A stretch of DNA of 64,000 bases from Notospermus geniculatus (GCA_002633025.1 NMRB01000163.1:432501-496500), one strand, 5' to 3'; counted from the first letter of the stretch, positions 47,013-57,729 are shown. Made by a program: numbers and translations. The notes: generated from the sequence alone by a model not told the origin.

Positions 47013-47154
47013 CTTTTCAACCCGCTCTTCATGCCACTGGTGATTCCTCACATGCGGAGGACCACCTTGCATGGACAGGAAAGGCGACGTTGTACCTGTG
47101 CCATGTCACTGGTGCTGGAGGGGGGAGACAGTCTGACCCAGTGAAAGTTCGGAC
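47013..47154 (-). pseudogene. Exon-like segment, copy 1, frameshifted
   Basis: On the minus strand it follows TTGCTTTTAG and ends AAAAG|GTAAGC. It aligns with 52221-52380 (CCAGTGACATGGCACAGGT core, splice-like ends). The homologous frame (VTWHRYNVAFP) is broken by a shift near its start and by a stop, so it looks like a decayed duplicate. Confidence 0.4.
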
Positions 47155-47445
47155 CTAAAAGCAACAAAAATAACTAAATAAGTCTTTCATTCAGAGTTAG
47201 AAGCAAAACATGTGTTCTGATGATGACAGCCACTCTTGCTAACACTCATCTGAAGGTTCTTGACTCTCATTTGAGAGCATGGGATCAAGTGAACGTCAAC
47301 GTCTGTAAATCTCATGACTGAATCAAGCATTGGATAGAGATGAGATTTCAAATGGAAAATAGCCAAAGACAGAAGCATCTTCAGATTCAGCATTGAAAGC
47401 AAGTCACTTCAGTTGATGCAGAGGACAGGAACCCTCATGCNCCTA

Positions 47446-47570
47446 GTGACACATATGTACAAAGTTTGGTGCCAATAGGCCCAGCGGTTACGAAACGTGC
47501 CCTGCTAACGGACGCCGACGACGACGGACGACGACGCGTGACGACTATAGCTCACAGGTGAGCTAAAAAA
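47446..47570 (+). mobile_element. R1 repeat, 3' part
   Basis: It runs from TGTACAAAGTTTGGTGCCAA through GCGGTTACGAAACGTGCCCT and a GACGACGG run to GCTCACAGGTGAGCTAAAAA. Confidence 0.75.
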
Positions 47571-47656
47571 TGCACATTTAGACATGTTACACATATTTAA
47601 GTTTGAAATAGACATCATATTCTGATGATGGGTAATTCAGCAATTGCCCAATTTCA

Positions 47657-48079
47657 TCAGCAAATGGTGTCAGCAGGGGGGGGGGAAGAAGGTACTGTTG
47701 CAAGACTTGACACAGCTGGGGATCTCATGATGTGGCAGTGAGAGCAAGTCACATTTGAGAGCATGGGCCATCTCTCCCCAATGTTGTAGGACTTTACAGG
47801 AGTTCTGTTTTTCCACTGCATCATACTAAGCATGTGATGTTGCTCCATGCCAGAGTCGACAATAGGCCAATCAACATCAATATTCTGTTCTGTTCTGGTT
47901 CGTTGTGTACTTCCTCTCATTGCGTTAACACAGGCTGCGTGTGCAAGACTGCTTGGTGAGACTGCAAAAGCCGATTTGTCCGGAAGAAACCATGTCCGAA
48001 CGGGGTGGCCGAAAACGGCTGCAAAATCATCTTTTTGGTTATCAGTTCGTTTCAAAAGTTGTGTATTAAAAAAGTTCAT
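47657..48079 (-). other. Open frame of 140 codons, unrecognised
   Basis: The minus-strand frame is open but its complement is open too (47847-48128), and no domain is recognisable. It may be a fragment of a lost transposon gene. I do not call it a gene. Confidence 0.2.
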
Positions 48080-48210
48080 ACTTTATGTTCCCGCTGACGT
48101 ATACAGTGGACAAATTTGGAACTTATGATTTGACCAAATTTGACTGATCTTTTCATCCGACATTGTGCCGTTTCTCACAACCTGGTTATATATAGGGGTG
48201 TTCTTCTTTA

Positions 48211-48412
48211 AGGGCGGTTTACACTAGGTTGCAAACTGCCTGGGACGGTTTACACGTAGAAAAATCGATGCAACCTCCAGCGTGATCGAGTTGCAACAAG
48301 TTGCAGACCCGTTTACACATGCAACTTTTATGAAACTTTTTGGTCTCATCAGGTTTATGCAACAAGTTGCATGAAGTTGCATGGATGAAAAGTTGCATGT
48401 GTAAACGGGCCT
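48211..48412. mobile_element. PIF/Harbinger-like MITE with TTA duplication
   Basis: AGGGCGGTTTACAC and GTGTAAACGGGCCT ends lie between TTA on both sides (48208-48210, 48413-48415). GTTGCA words recur within the interior in both orientations. Confidence 0.75.
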
Positions 48413-48419
48413 TTACTTG

Positions 48420-48565
48420 ATAAGACCGTGACCTAGTGGTATGTACCAAGTTTCAGAGCAATAGCCCCAGCAGTTACGAAACGTGCCCTGCTAACGGATG
48501 ACGACGATGGACCACAACGACGACGGACACCGCAGGACGATAAAAGCTCATGGGTGAGCTAAAAA
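48420..48565 (+). mobile_element. R1 repeat, 3' part
   Basis: It starts within the GTGACCTAGTGGTATGTACCA segment, contains GCAGTTACGAAACGTGCCCT and ends GCTCATGGGTGAGCTAAAAA. It begins a few bases after the Harbinger-like element. Confidence 0.75.
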
Positions 48566-48714
48566 TAGCCCCGCTGTTGCGGGCGTAACCCCTCGGCATG
48601 TGTGTTTTACTGAAAGAAGATATGGGAAGTGGTATACCCTGTAATGAAGCTGAAATGAAGTAGTTGTACATTAATTTGTTATCTGGAGGGTTGGTGCTTT
48701 TAGGTAATTGCAGT

Positions 48715-49135
48715 CGATATTGTGAGTGAATTGGAGACTAAAAATCCAAAGCATTCTCAAGTTAGAGCGTTCACGTCGTTGACCAATCAGATATCAGCTT
48801 TTGACCTCTGTCGCTTTGAAATGTAGGTGTAATCAAAAACCCGTCTGATATGTTGTGTACCCTGACTGAATACACCCACCATAAAAAGTTTATGAAGTTT
48901 CTATGACTAGTTTAAGAGTAATCGCAAAATTTGTCATTTCACTATGTGCCCCCTGGTGGCCAAAGTAGGAATCAGATGCGGTCGATTTTCAATAGCGAGA
49001 AGCGTCATGTCTTGAGGTATCAACATACAAAATGTGAGACAAAAATTCCAAAGCATTCTGAAGTTAGAGTGTTCACGTCGTTGACCAATCAGATTTCACC
49101 TTTTGACCTCTGCGACCTTGAAATGTACGTCAAAT
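48715..49135 (+). mobile_element. R1-related tandem units cut by the gap
   Basis: Two units about 297 bp apart share CCAAAGCATTCT.AAGTTAGAG, GTTCACGTCGTTGACCAATC and TTTTGACCTCTG. The first includes the CCCCTGGTGGCCAAAG core of R1. The second runs into the n run. Confidence 0.75.
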
Positions 49136-49301
49136 NNNNNNNNNNNNNNNNNNNNNNNNNNNNNNNNNNNNNNNNNNNNNNNNNNNNNNNNNNNNNNNNN
49201 NNNNNNNNNNNNNNNNNNNNNNNNNNNNNNNNNNNNNNNNNNNNNNNNNNNNNNNNNNNNNNNNNNNNNNNNNNNNNNNNNNNNNNNNNNNNNNNNNNNN
49301 N
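49136..49301. other. Assembly gap (n run)
   Basis: 166 undetermined bases directly inside a tandem R1-related repeat. Confidence 1.
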
Positions 49302-49611
49302 TACTTACCAAATCATCTTCATCTCAGGCCTTTTCGCATGTATTCGTATCAGAACAGAAGTTAAACAGCACTTCTGATTCAAGTTCAGGAGTCCCATTAT
49401 TTCCAAATTATCCTTTTTCCAATTTGAGAAGTACTTGACGCTGGGTCCCAGATCCTTGAATTGAAATCAGCAATCGGCATGAACTGTCCTTTTCCAATTT
49501 GGAGGAATATTTGACCATGGGTCCAATTAGGTCCCCGAATGAGCAATCACTATGAATTTTCCTTTTCCAAGTTGAGAAATGTACTCTGGTTCGAATCCTG
49601 GTTATGGCATT

Positions 49612-50058
49612 TCATTTCTTTACCCCAGGCCCAGGGCCCAGTTGAGCTTTGCCAGTAAAGTGGGGTCCATTCCTACACGGATGAGTGAAGGGTCCACAAT
49701 CCAAGTTGCCGCAGTTGTCCGCTGATCCCAATGAAGCTCCGACTAAGCACCCGAGTCGGAAATGAAGGTTCGTAGCGGAAAGGCAGGCATACCCTCTCCC
49801 GTAGAGGCCGGGCAGCATACAATTCGCAGCAACTCCGCCCAACATCCAGTTGCACAAGAGTTGGCTACAGAACAATCATGGATCGGCAACGAACAACGGG
49901 CCCAGTCATCCACTACTCACCGAAGTAAGACTACCGCAAGAGGAGGAGGTGCAAAGGTAGAAGGAATGGAAAAGCCTACTTATACTAGGTCCGCTCAAAT
50001 AAGTTTCCCGGAATTTGGGGAAAGAAAATTCATAACACAACCAAAGAAAAGAAGATAG
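49612..50058. other. CpG-rich patch with open frames on both strands
   Basis: The plus frame 49762-50058 (99 codons, basic C-terminus GERKFITQPKKRR) overlaps a minus frame. A stop lies six codons before its ATG. It may be a fragment of a retroelement or a single exon; I recognise neither. Confidence 0.2.
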
Positions 50059-50463
50059 AGTACATTCACTCCATGTTCAAACTGTATTCTTCACTGTGAT
50101 GTTGGTCGAAGTCCATTTGAAGATAGCTGACTGTTTGCCATAGTTGGGTTCAAATAGTAGCTGCTAGCTATTATCGTTTACGACATACAACTTACAAGCT
50201 GAAGTCCACTTTTTGATATGACCGATTGCCATAGTATAAGTCCGTTTGGGCCAAAATTTGGCACTAAAGTAAGACACAATTCAGTGCATCCTGTCATTCT
50301 CCTTTCCATCTGAAAAAATGGAGAAGTTTGTCAGAAGGGAGACTGTGACCCTCTCTAGCAAAAGTAGATCAAGGAAAGGGTTAACGACCTTACAACACAA
50401 TAGCTGAAATGAGCATCTCTGCAGGTTGACCACGTGGTCAGGTGTGAGGGGAGTATGACATAA

Positions 50464-51789
50464 TAGGGTGTCTAGCCTGTGGAGCACCAAATTTAAGACC
50501 TTTTTAAGACTTTTTAAGACCAAATATCGGCAAAATTTAAGACGTATTTTCTTCTACACCTCCCCCCGGTTTATAGATACCCGAATGCATGGGTTTCTAC
50601 TACCAGAAAAAACGTGATACAGATAGGGATCAATGTGGCTGGGAAAGGCAGGATAGGCGAAGGGGGTTTGGGGCCCTCGCCCAGGAAAATTTGGATTTAG
50701 AAGTCTTGAGATGTGATTTCCCGGCATTTCAGAGCCAAAATTAAGACCTTTTTAAGACCTTCTTACAATGAAATGGTCCATGGACCATGTGCTCACCTGG
50801 TTGAACGTACCAGAAAAACAAAAAATGACAATGTTAAATCGAAATGTTCCAGGGTCATGTATCCTCATTAGATGCACTGATAAAAATTTGGAGACAATCC
50901 ACAGTTCAGGAGTTACTGGACTTTGAGCTTTGGTTTTGGCGACCTGGTGGCCAAGCGGAGAATCGAATTGGACCAAAAAGTGGCGTCATAGGTCACCTGA
51001 CATACATGTAGGGGTGTATGTACCAAGTTTCAAGTCAATAGCCGAAGCAGTTATGAAACACGCCACCAAATGACCTCTGTGACCTTGAAAAGTCGGTCAA
51101 ATCGAAAACCCCTTACTTACGTCATGCATCCTCATTAGAAGCACCAATGATAAAAATTTGGAGAGGATCCAGTCATTCATTCATGAGTTACTCAACTGCA
51201 CTTTTTGTGTTTTCAGTTTCCGCCACCTGGTGGCCAAAGCTAAGAGTCAAATCGGACCGAAACTTGGTGTCATAGGTCATGTGACCTAGGGGTATATATG
51301 TACCAAATTTCAGGTCAATAGCACCTGCGGTTATGAAACGTGCCACTTAAAGGCAAAATTTTGAACTTTGACCTCTATGACCTTGAAAAGTAGGTCAAAT
51401 CAAAAACCCGTTATATGTAATGTACCCTCATTAGATACACCTATGATAAAAATTTGGAGGTGATCCAGTCATTAGTTCAGGAGTTCTTGCACTTTTTGTG
51501 TTTTTGGTTTCCGCCACCTGGTGGCCAAGCTAAGAGTCGAATCGGATCGAAACTTGGTGTCATTGGTCATCTGACCTAGGGGTATATATGTACCAAGTTT
51601 CAGATCAATAGCTCCAGCGGTTACGAAACGTGCCCTGCTAACGGACAACGATTACGGACGACGACAACGGACGACGGACGCTGACCCACGACAAGAGCTC
51701 ACCCCAGGTGAGCTAAAAATTGCGACTTTTTAAGGCCTTAAAAATGGAAGTTCCAAATTTAAGACTTTTTAAGACTTGTAGACACCCTG
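50464..51789. mobile_element. hAT-like non-autonomous element with CATAA duplication
   Basis: The left end TAGGGTGTCTA and the right end TAGACACCCTG are inverted, each followed inward by AAATTTAAGAC.TTTTTAAGAC. CATAA flanks both sides (50459-50463, 51790-51794). The CAGGGTGTCTA/AAAAAGTCTTAAATTT pattern is a widespread hAT-type MITE in aquatic animals as I recall. About 950 bp of R1 is nested inside. Confidence 0.85.
50773..51716 (+). mobile_element. R1 element, complete, with ~3 internal ~298-bp units
   Basis: The 5' end is the palindrome ATGGTCCATGGACCAT followed by GTGCTCACCTGG. Three units follow, each with a TGACCTCTGTGACCTTGAAA-type start and the GCCACCTGGTGGCC core. It ends in a GGACGACGG tract and CCAGGTGAGCTAA. 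GCTCACCTGG and CCAGGTGAGC are inverted termini. No coding frame. It sits inside the hAT-like element. Confidence 0.8.
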
Positions 51790-52129
51790 CATAAGCAAGA
51801 AAGAGGCCAGGGCAATGGAATTCTTAGATTTACCGTATATAGTCGCCATAGGTCGATGTCGCGTATTTGGTGCCACAAATCACTGTATTTTTCATACCCT
51901 GCGTATAGGTCAACCGCCTGACTATAGACTGTCAAAATCCCCAAATCTCTAAACCACTCGTTCAGCTTCATCAGCTGTTCCTCACGGTTTGCAAACACAG
52001 GCCACCATTTCTGGGTCATAGAAACCACGTGACACTCATCGTGCTGGCATGTTGTCAACGATCAATGGCGCATAGTGGTTTGTGTTGACATGCTGGATTA
52101 CGATCGAAATCACTGCGTATTGCATCAAA

Positions 52130-52178
52130 GATGGCGGATGACGGACACCGCAGGAAGACAAAGCTCACGGGTGAGCTA
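52130..52178 (+). mobile_element. R1 3' terminus fragment
   Basis: GATGACGGACACCGCAGGA, then AGCTCACGGGTGAGCTAA. Confidence 0.65.
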
Positions 52179-52220
52179 ATTAGGGAAGCCCTCCCAATTC
52201 GTCGTGAGTTGACAGCTTAC

Positions 52221-52380
52221 CTTTGAGGTCCGCTTATCATGCACAGGTACTGGTGACTCCACACCAAGCAGAAGACAACCGACCTTGCATGCACAGGAAG
52301 AGGAGATGTTGAACCTGTGCCATGTCACTGGAGCTGCTCGGTATAGGCGAAGGAACAGTCTGACGCAGGAACTTTCTGAC
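52221..52380 (-). pseudogene. Exon-like segment, copy 2, open frame
   Basis: On the minus strand it follows TTTTGTTTTCAG and ends CAAAG|GTAAGC. After one base it is open for 53 codons (APVTWHRFNISSSCACKVGC core). It is 18 bases longer than copy 1 at 47013-47154. I do not recognise the protein. It could be a live exon of a minus-strand gene or an old duplicate. Confidence 0.35.
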
Positions 52381-52403
52381 CTGAAAACAAAAAAATAACA
52401 TTT

Positions 52404-52540
52404 CGTCAACCGAGAATTAACAGAGGACTAACTGCATTTTTAGCTTGACCCAAATTCCCTGTGCTTTTAGTCCCTTAAAAGCACAGGAAGTTAGGGTCAA
52501 GTAAAAAATGCAGATACACCCAGTTAATTCTCGGTTGACG
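52404..52540. mobile_element. TIR element CGTCAACCGAGAATTAAC, ATTT-flanked
   Basis: A near-complete foldback with 18-bp perfect ends, an inner pair CTTGACCC/GGGTCAAG and GTGCTTTTA/TAAAAGCAC, and ATTT directly on both sides (52400-52403, 52541-52544), a probable 4-bp duplication. Confidence 0.85.
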
Positions 52541-52587
52541 ATTTGTGTGGCGGTCTAGGAAAACCCGTCGGATGTCGCGTTTGAGCA

Positions 52588-52640
52588 AAGTGTTAATGGC
52601 CTTGGTGAACCCGCACATTTCAATAGCCGAAACGTACCAC
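52588..52640. repeat. Dispersed repeat R2, copy 2
   Basis: Matches 38013-38065 (GTGTTAATGGCCTTGGTGAA, CCGCACATTTCAA). Confidence 0.65.
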
Positions 52641-52706
52641 CATAAACTAATCAGTGATTAGTAATGTGATTAGTTTATGAGTGCGCTAAACAAGGTATAA
52701 AATGAA

Positions 52707-52750
52707 ATGGTCCATGGACCATGTGCTCACCGTGTTGGACATAACAGTCT
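52707..52750 (+). mobile_element. R1 5' terminus fragment
   Basis: The palindrome ATGGTCCATGGACCAT followed by GTGCTCACC, as at 50773, but the body does not follow. Confidence 0.6.
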
Positions 52751-52759
52751 CATGACAGA

Positions 52760-54330
52760 GGGATGAGCAATCTGGGTAAAGTCATTCCCGANGGGCATGT
52801 TGCAGAGATAGTGACGATTTGGCCCCAAACAAGACAGGGCACAGGTTTACATAGGCCTCAGAGTACCGGGGTAGCTCTCTCGGACATTGCCCCAGGACCT
52901 CCACGCATGTCCTCACCCTGTCGCTGTTGATCCATACCTGCCCCCTTCCCGTAGAGGCCCATCACCTTGTGCCCACCCTATGCCTCAGCCTTATCATAGG
53001 CCCTGAAAACCGACCGCCTTGGTGGGAGTCATGAAAGCCTAGTTTACCATGTCTGCTGAAAAAGTGACTGGGACTCGCGCTCTACAATAGGCCTAGGCCT
53101 ACTACATTCCCACCGTGGAGGAATATTGGAATTGGAATAGGCCTATATATAGGAATTGGAATATATACCGGTATTGGAATTAGGCCTATATTGTGAAAAA
53201 GGGATTATAGAGGGGAAATTAGCTCACTGTTCCTCCTGTTAATATTAATTCCTCGAAGTTCCCATGGACAATGGCAGGGCATGGAACACTAGCCTACCTC
53301 GGGACCATGAAGGCCAAAGACCTTGACCCTTTTAAGGCCTTGCTTGTTGCCTAAACACATCTCTTTTCTTCCTTTTTTATTCAACAAAATCTTTGACCAA
53401 GCTTTTAATTTTTGATGCTGTGCATCATTACATGCCTGATTCAAATTGTTGAATTTGGCACATATCTGGAACAAGAAAAACAAGAAAATAGACCATTTTA
53501 GGAATGTAATAAACAATCGAAGACAACAGTAATATATGAAACAATAACTTATTTTATTTCACTTTAGTTCCATAGAGTGTATGTACCATGATACAAATTG
53601 CGAATGACTGAATATAACGGACATGATGAGTAAACAGCCAAGGTTGTGAGAACAGTAGTCAATTTACATTAAGATTTATCATTATTATACAATCTATATA
53701 TAAATGTTTGATTTAAACAACAATTGACACTTCCAAATCATACTTGGCAAACATGCCGCAACTAGGTTCTGTACATCATGTGACACTTGAGAACATGCTG
53801 ATGTAGTTTTCAAACACCGATTTGACTGGCTGAAACATGTTCTCAACTTAAATTGGCTTCAAAAAAATTTCAAACGAAACTTACATCAGTGTAACTTTCT
53901 TGTTAACTGCCTCGGGTACATGCATGTGGTGTGGGCTTTATAAAGTGCCTAAACTTTAATTCTTTTATTTATCTGTTGTTTCCTGTGTAACCATGCTTTT
54001 CCCTTACAAATGGACAAAGAATGGCTGTCAAACGACTGCAAATTCGCCTCCAAATTTACATGCAGTCACTACACAGATGTAACTATGATGTAGACTTGGA
54101 TAGGGACTGTTGTGACTTCCTCAATAGCACGCACCATACATGGAACATACCCGAAGTGGGGGTGCACCTTCTGAGGTCACAGCACCTCCCCTCTTGAGAA
54201 TTGGCCCGATGTTCGAAGGCCTTCAAACACTTGTTTTTGATGCTCAAAATGAATGCTTGTTGGGAATTCTGTGATCTTCCATTGCTCTACTCATGTGTGA
54301 GAACACAGCACATATCAAGGTGCTCAAGCT
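52760..54330. other. Mostly unique sequence
   Basis: A CpG-richer patch at 52790-53060 has no recognisable frame; GGAATTGGAATA-type short repeats lie at 53120-53190. TTTATT at 53553-53558 is a minus-strand AATAAA and could be the end of a minus-strand transcript. Confidence 0.35.
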
Positions 54331-54511
54331 AAAGTACGATTCACCCTAACTTCAACATGGGCAAAGTGCCAAGCTTGGAAATCTGCACAGGTCAGTGGTA
54401 AATAATCCATGTCGCAGTTCCTTAGTGGTTTAATCGTTGTGTTCACTTTATGGTGTCTGTTGCACAGGCCTGGCACTTTGCCCATGTTGAAGTTAGGGTG
54501 AATCATACTTT
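54331..54511. mobile_element. TIR element, ~45-bp near-perfect arms
   Basis: AAAGTACGATTCACCCTAAC continuing TTCAACATGGGCAAAGTGCCA is inverted at the right end (CACTTTGCCCATGTTGAAGT..GAATCATACTTT). The 90-bp centre is unique. TA lies near both ends. Confidence 0.85.
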
Positions 54512-54952
54512 ACCAGTACTTGGCACTTACCGGGTGGGCTACTTGTCAAATCACGGACTAGGCCACATTCAGCAGTTCCATTTATAAGCATATTTGTGAT
54601 TGATTTCTCTACGCCAAGACTACACCATCATGAAGAGAAAGAGGCAGATAAAACTAAACTATAAGCAACTGTCTGAATTCCAATGTGGAACAATAAACAA
54701 CAATAGTTCTAGTCTACGGTCCATCCACATCTGAATTTTAACACACATTAATTTGAGAGAACTGCACAAAACTCAACATAATTCGATTCTATAAAGCATG
54801 GTAGAGTTTGCGGATGACAGCCATACAAAATTTACTCTTGTATATTACTAAAGATCGACACCTTGTTGAGGTGATTTGCTGTTGCTGATTTGTGCAGTTT
54901 CCACCGGCTTTGGTACCGTGCCATGTCTGTTATCACAATTACTTGTTGTATT

Positions 54953-55128
54953 TAGGTGCCGATCCAGAGGAGGGCGTCCCGGGCGCTCGTCTCCCCTTTG
55001 GGCAACAAATCTGTAAAACAGACCGTGAAATTCTGAAATTTGGAGCAAATCATTGAAATCCACAGCCGATTTCAATGTTTCTAGCACAGGGCGCCCCTCT
55101 TTTTCCCCAAATCCCGGATCTGCCCCTG
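54953..55128. mobile_element. CAGGGGCGGATCC MITE, copy 1, GTATT duplication
   Basis: The ends TAGGTGCCGATCC and GGATCTGCCCCTG are inverted; GTATT flanks both sides (54948-54952, 55129-55133). The interior is shared with 58388-58544 (CAACAAATCTGTAAAA, CTAGCACAGGGCGCCCC). Confidence 0.88.
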
Positions 55129-55133
55129 GTATT

Positions 55134-55740
55134 GCAAGTGGCATCAGCACGGTGCCTACAGAAACAGATCTAAGGGAACTCAGAACTGTTTGTCGTTTGG
55201 GTAGCAAGTTGAATGCAGGACAATTTTTGATATCTATAATTCCTTACCTATTGAGGCTATAAAGTAAAGAGAGACCGATCACATCGAGATTCACCCATGA
55301 GAGACTTTCATTCATTCCCTGCTAGTGTCATTTTCCAAGTTTTTTAAGCCAACTCTGTACAAATACTGGTTAAAAATTCTACAATTTTGAGACATATTGA
55401 AAGAAATAATACTCGAATATTAGAGAAAAAAAGACTACTTCCCCTCAAATATTTCCAACAATGGCAGATAATGGGGAAAACTTTGTGGAAGATTTTATCA
55501 AACGAAATGCATTCCAATCCTATTAATATTCATGTTCTGGACCAAAATATTTTATCAAGATGAACTTCGTACAAGCCCAGACTCTGTATAATCAGTAGTG
55601 AAACAACCATTTTGTGAAGAACCACCTGCCACATAATTCGGCCATAAAGGTTTAGGTCTGTCTGAGATATCATGCAAACAGTAGTCTGAGCAATATTTCG
55701 ACATCTTGAAACATCAAGGGTTTATATATGTATTTGTATT
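55134..55740. other. Unique intergenic sequence
   Basis: Nothing recognisable. Confidence 0.4.
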
Positions 55741-55751
55741 TCATTTTTCCG

Positions 55752-55992
55752 TCAGGGCCGAGGTTATAGCAATTGGCCCTGATAAGTACAGAAGAGGCCA
55801 TTTCAAGCTACTCATGTTCCTCACTTGGATGGGGTCTTTTACTTGCACCTGCAAAGACACAAGGTATAAGGCACCACGGCTTACTATCCCATGCAATGGA
55901 CTGAAAAGCCGGGAATGAAATCCCGGGCTGGATTCGAACCCGGGACCTGCCGCTTGCTAGGCAGACGTGATAACCACTAGGCTATCATGTTT
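55752..55992 (-). mobile_element. tRNA-derived SINE with alanine-type (AGC) head
   Basis: On the minus strand it begins GATAGCCTAGTGGTTATCAC (A box), has an anticodon arm CTGC CTAGCAA GCGG with AGC, and a perfect B box GGTTCGAATCC. A body of about 160 bp follows. The acceptor arms do not pair, so it is not a tRNA gene. A decayed relative is at 18338-18570. Confidence 0.75.
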
Positions 55993-56056
55993 ATATCTCT
56001 ATGCCTTCAGGCTACGCTCTATCTCTATGAGTGGAGCGTAGTTCGAAGGAGAAATG

Positions 56057-56137
56057 ACTCTAGGCCTTTATGTTTCAAGATGTACTCTAGGCCTTTATGT
56101 TTCAAGATGTACTCTAGGCCTTGATGTTTCAAGATGT
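56057..56137. repeat. 27-bp tandem repeat, three units
   Basis: ACTCTAGGCCTTTATGTTTC then AAGATGT, repeated exactly three times with one change. Being a multiple of three it leaves an open frame (TLGLYVSRC) that is not a gene. Confidence 0.92.
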
Positions 56138-56149
56138 ACTTTGCCTTCT

Positions 56150-57093
56150 TCTAAACTTTTCACCAGAAATGTCCGGATTTATGACGGGTCAAACCCCAAA
56201 GATATGGCGGACCACTGGAAACAAACGATATTTGTATATTCCAAGTGCTACATGTACATACTGCTCATTACCCAGTCAAACAATACAAGCATACTAGCAA
56301 TAACTGACTAGATTAAAGCTATGTTGTTTCAAATGAACACAGTTTTCAACTCCATATAATCTTTAGACATAACTGATGTGTAAGCATTGCCCGAAGTTCA
56401 AATAAACTTGTGTGGCGGCCCAGGATAACATCTCACATGTCACACAACTTTAACAATGTCACTTATACTTCGGTTATTTTGACAGGTATCTGACCGGGCA
56501 ACTTGCACGAGAAGGCAACAACACCATAAAGAATACCAGGCTATGTGCTGGCAGCTGCTTCTGTGATGAATCTTCAACCATTTTCCTGCATGGAGACATG
56601 TGAATGGTTTTCCTGGGCCGCTCCAAAGCACTCTGGTCTGTGGCATAGGCGTATCAGGGGCTAGAAATACTTCAATGAGTTATTACAATCATGTAGCGAG
56701 GTTTCGCAAACAGGAAGTACGAATATACGAAATTCAACTTTATTTCCAGGACCTAATGTATTTCTGGAGATGGTTGCTACCACAAATGTCCCTGCTGCCG
56801 GTGCGTCTTTTAGTATATCATGAAAGACCGAGAGAATTATGGTGTATCTTGAATTTTTAAATTTCCACTTCGTATCTATGAAGTCGATACGTAAGATAAA
56901 TTTCAAAGTACCGGTATAATACACACTGTAACTCTATCGGTCTAACGTCATACGCTAAAAAGACGCTTTTGCAGCAGGCGATATTTGAGGTACCAACCAT
57001 CTCCTGGAATACATTACGTCATGGAAGTCAAGTCCAATTTCGTATTTCGTACTTCATGTTTCGTCAGACTTGCTAAACCTCCCTAATGTCTGG
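56150..57093. other. Unique intergenic sequence
   Basis: No gene seen; frames are short on both strands. Confidence 0.4.
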
Positions 57094-57268
57094 TTAAAGC
57101 TGACGTGAATGAACGAAAAGCCCCCATGCGACGAGCAAGAGAATTGCAAACGCCCTAAACGACGGCTCAGAACATGATAGACCCCACGACGCGAGGAGGG
57201 CGCCACCTTATTTGCCTTCAGGCAACAGAGCTGTCAACATCTCCGGATGCCTCTCACACTACTCAAAG

Positions 57269-57352
57269 AAAAAAAATTGTAGTCATTTAGACGCGATTCG
57301 AACCGTCAACCTCCTGATTTGTAATCCACCACTCTCTCCACGCGGCCAACGA
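57269..57352 (-). repeat. tRNA-like unit, left arm, with T8 terminator
   Basis: Minus strand: TTGGCCGCGTGGAGA (A-box-like), GATTACAAATC arm, GGTTCGAATC (B box), then a run of eight T (57269-57276), the usual RNA polymerase III stop. The acceptor stem is not closed, so I call it tRNA-like and not a tRNA gene. Confidence 0.55.
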
Positions 57353-57454
57353 GGCAGTTGACAGAGACATTATTTCTGTTTGTTATAGACGTAGGCCTTC
57401 CACTTACATAATAATACTACGAATAAGAGAAAGGATGGTCAGTCCCCCAACAAG

Positions 57455-57534
57455 TTCGGTGGCCGAATGGGGAAGGTGGTGGAACAGAGATAACACGGCG
57501 CGGGTTCGATTCCCAGCTGGGTCATACTTTTTTT
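57455..57534 (+). repeat. tRNA-like unit, right arm, with T7 terminator
   Basis: Plus strand: GGTGGCCGAATGGGGAAGGTG (A box), GGTTCGATTCC (B box), then seven T (57528-57534). The anticodon arm does not pair well. Confidence 0.55.
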
Positions 57535-57729
57535 CCTTCAAAAAAAGTGTTCAGCAGGTGCTCACCAGAGGATGTTGACACCTCGAAAGCTCGAAGACAA
57601 ATAAGGTGGCGCCCTCCTGGCATGATGGGGTCTATCATGTTCTGGGCCTTCGTTTGAGGTATTTGCAGGGCGTTTGCAATTCTCTTGCTCGTCGCATGAG
57701 GGCTTTTTGTTCGTTCACGTCAGCTTTAA

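Larger units (their letters stand above)
57098..57725. mobile_element. TTAA-flanked foldback element with two divergent tRNA-like units
   Basis: The outer arms 57098-57214 and about 57596-57725 are inverted (AGCTGACGTGAATGAACGAA at the left end), with TTAA on both sides (57094-57097, 57726-57729). Further in, each arm carries a tRNA-like sequence reading outward, followed by a T-run. The inner arms are diverged but alignable, so the whole is a head-to-head pair of related units of about 300 bp. No transposase. Confidence 0.82.

Noticed and set aside
54848-55207. 119-codon minus-strand frame (and a similar one at 58297-58581)
   Set aside because: Both are read through copies of the CAGGGGCGGATCC MITE, which explains their mutual similarity.
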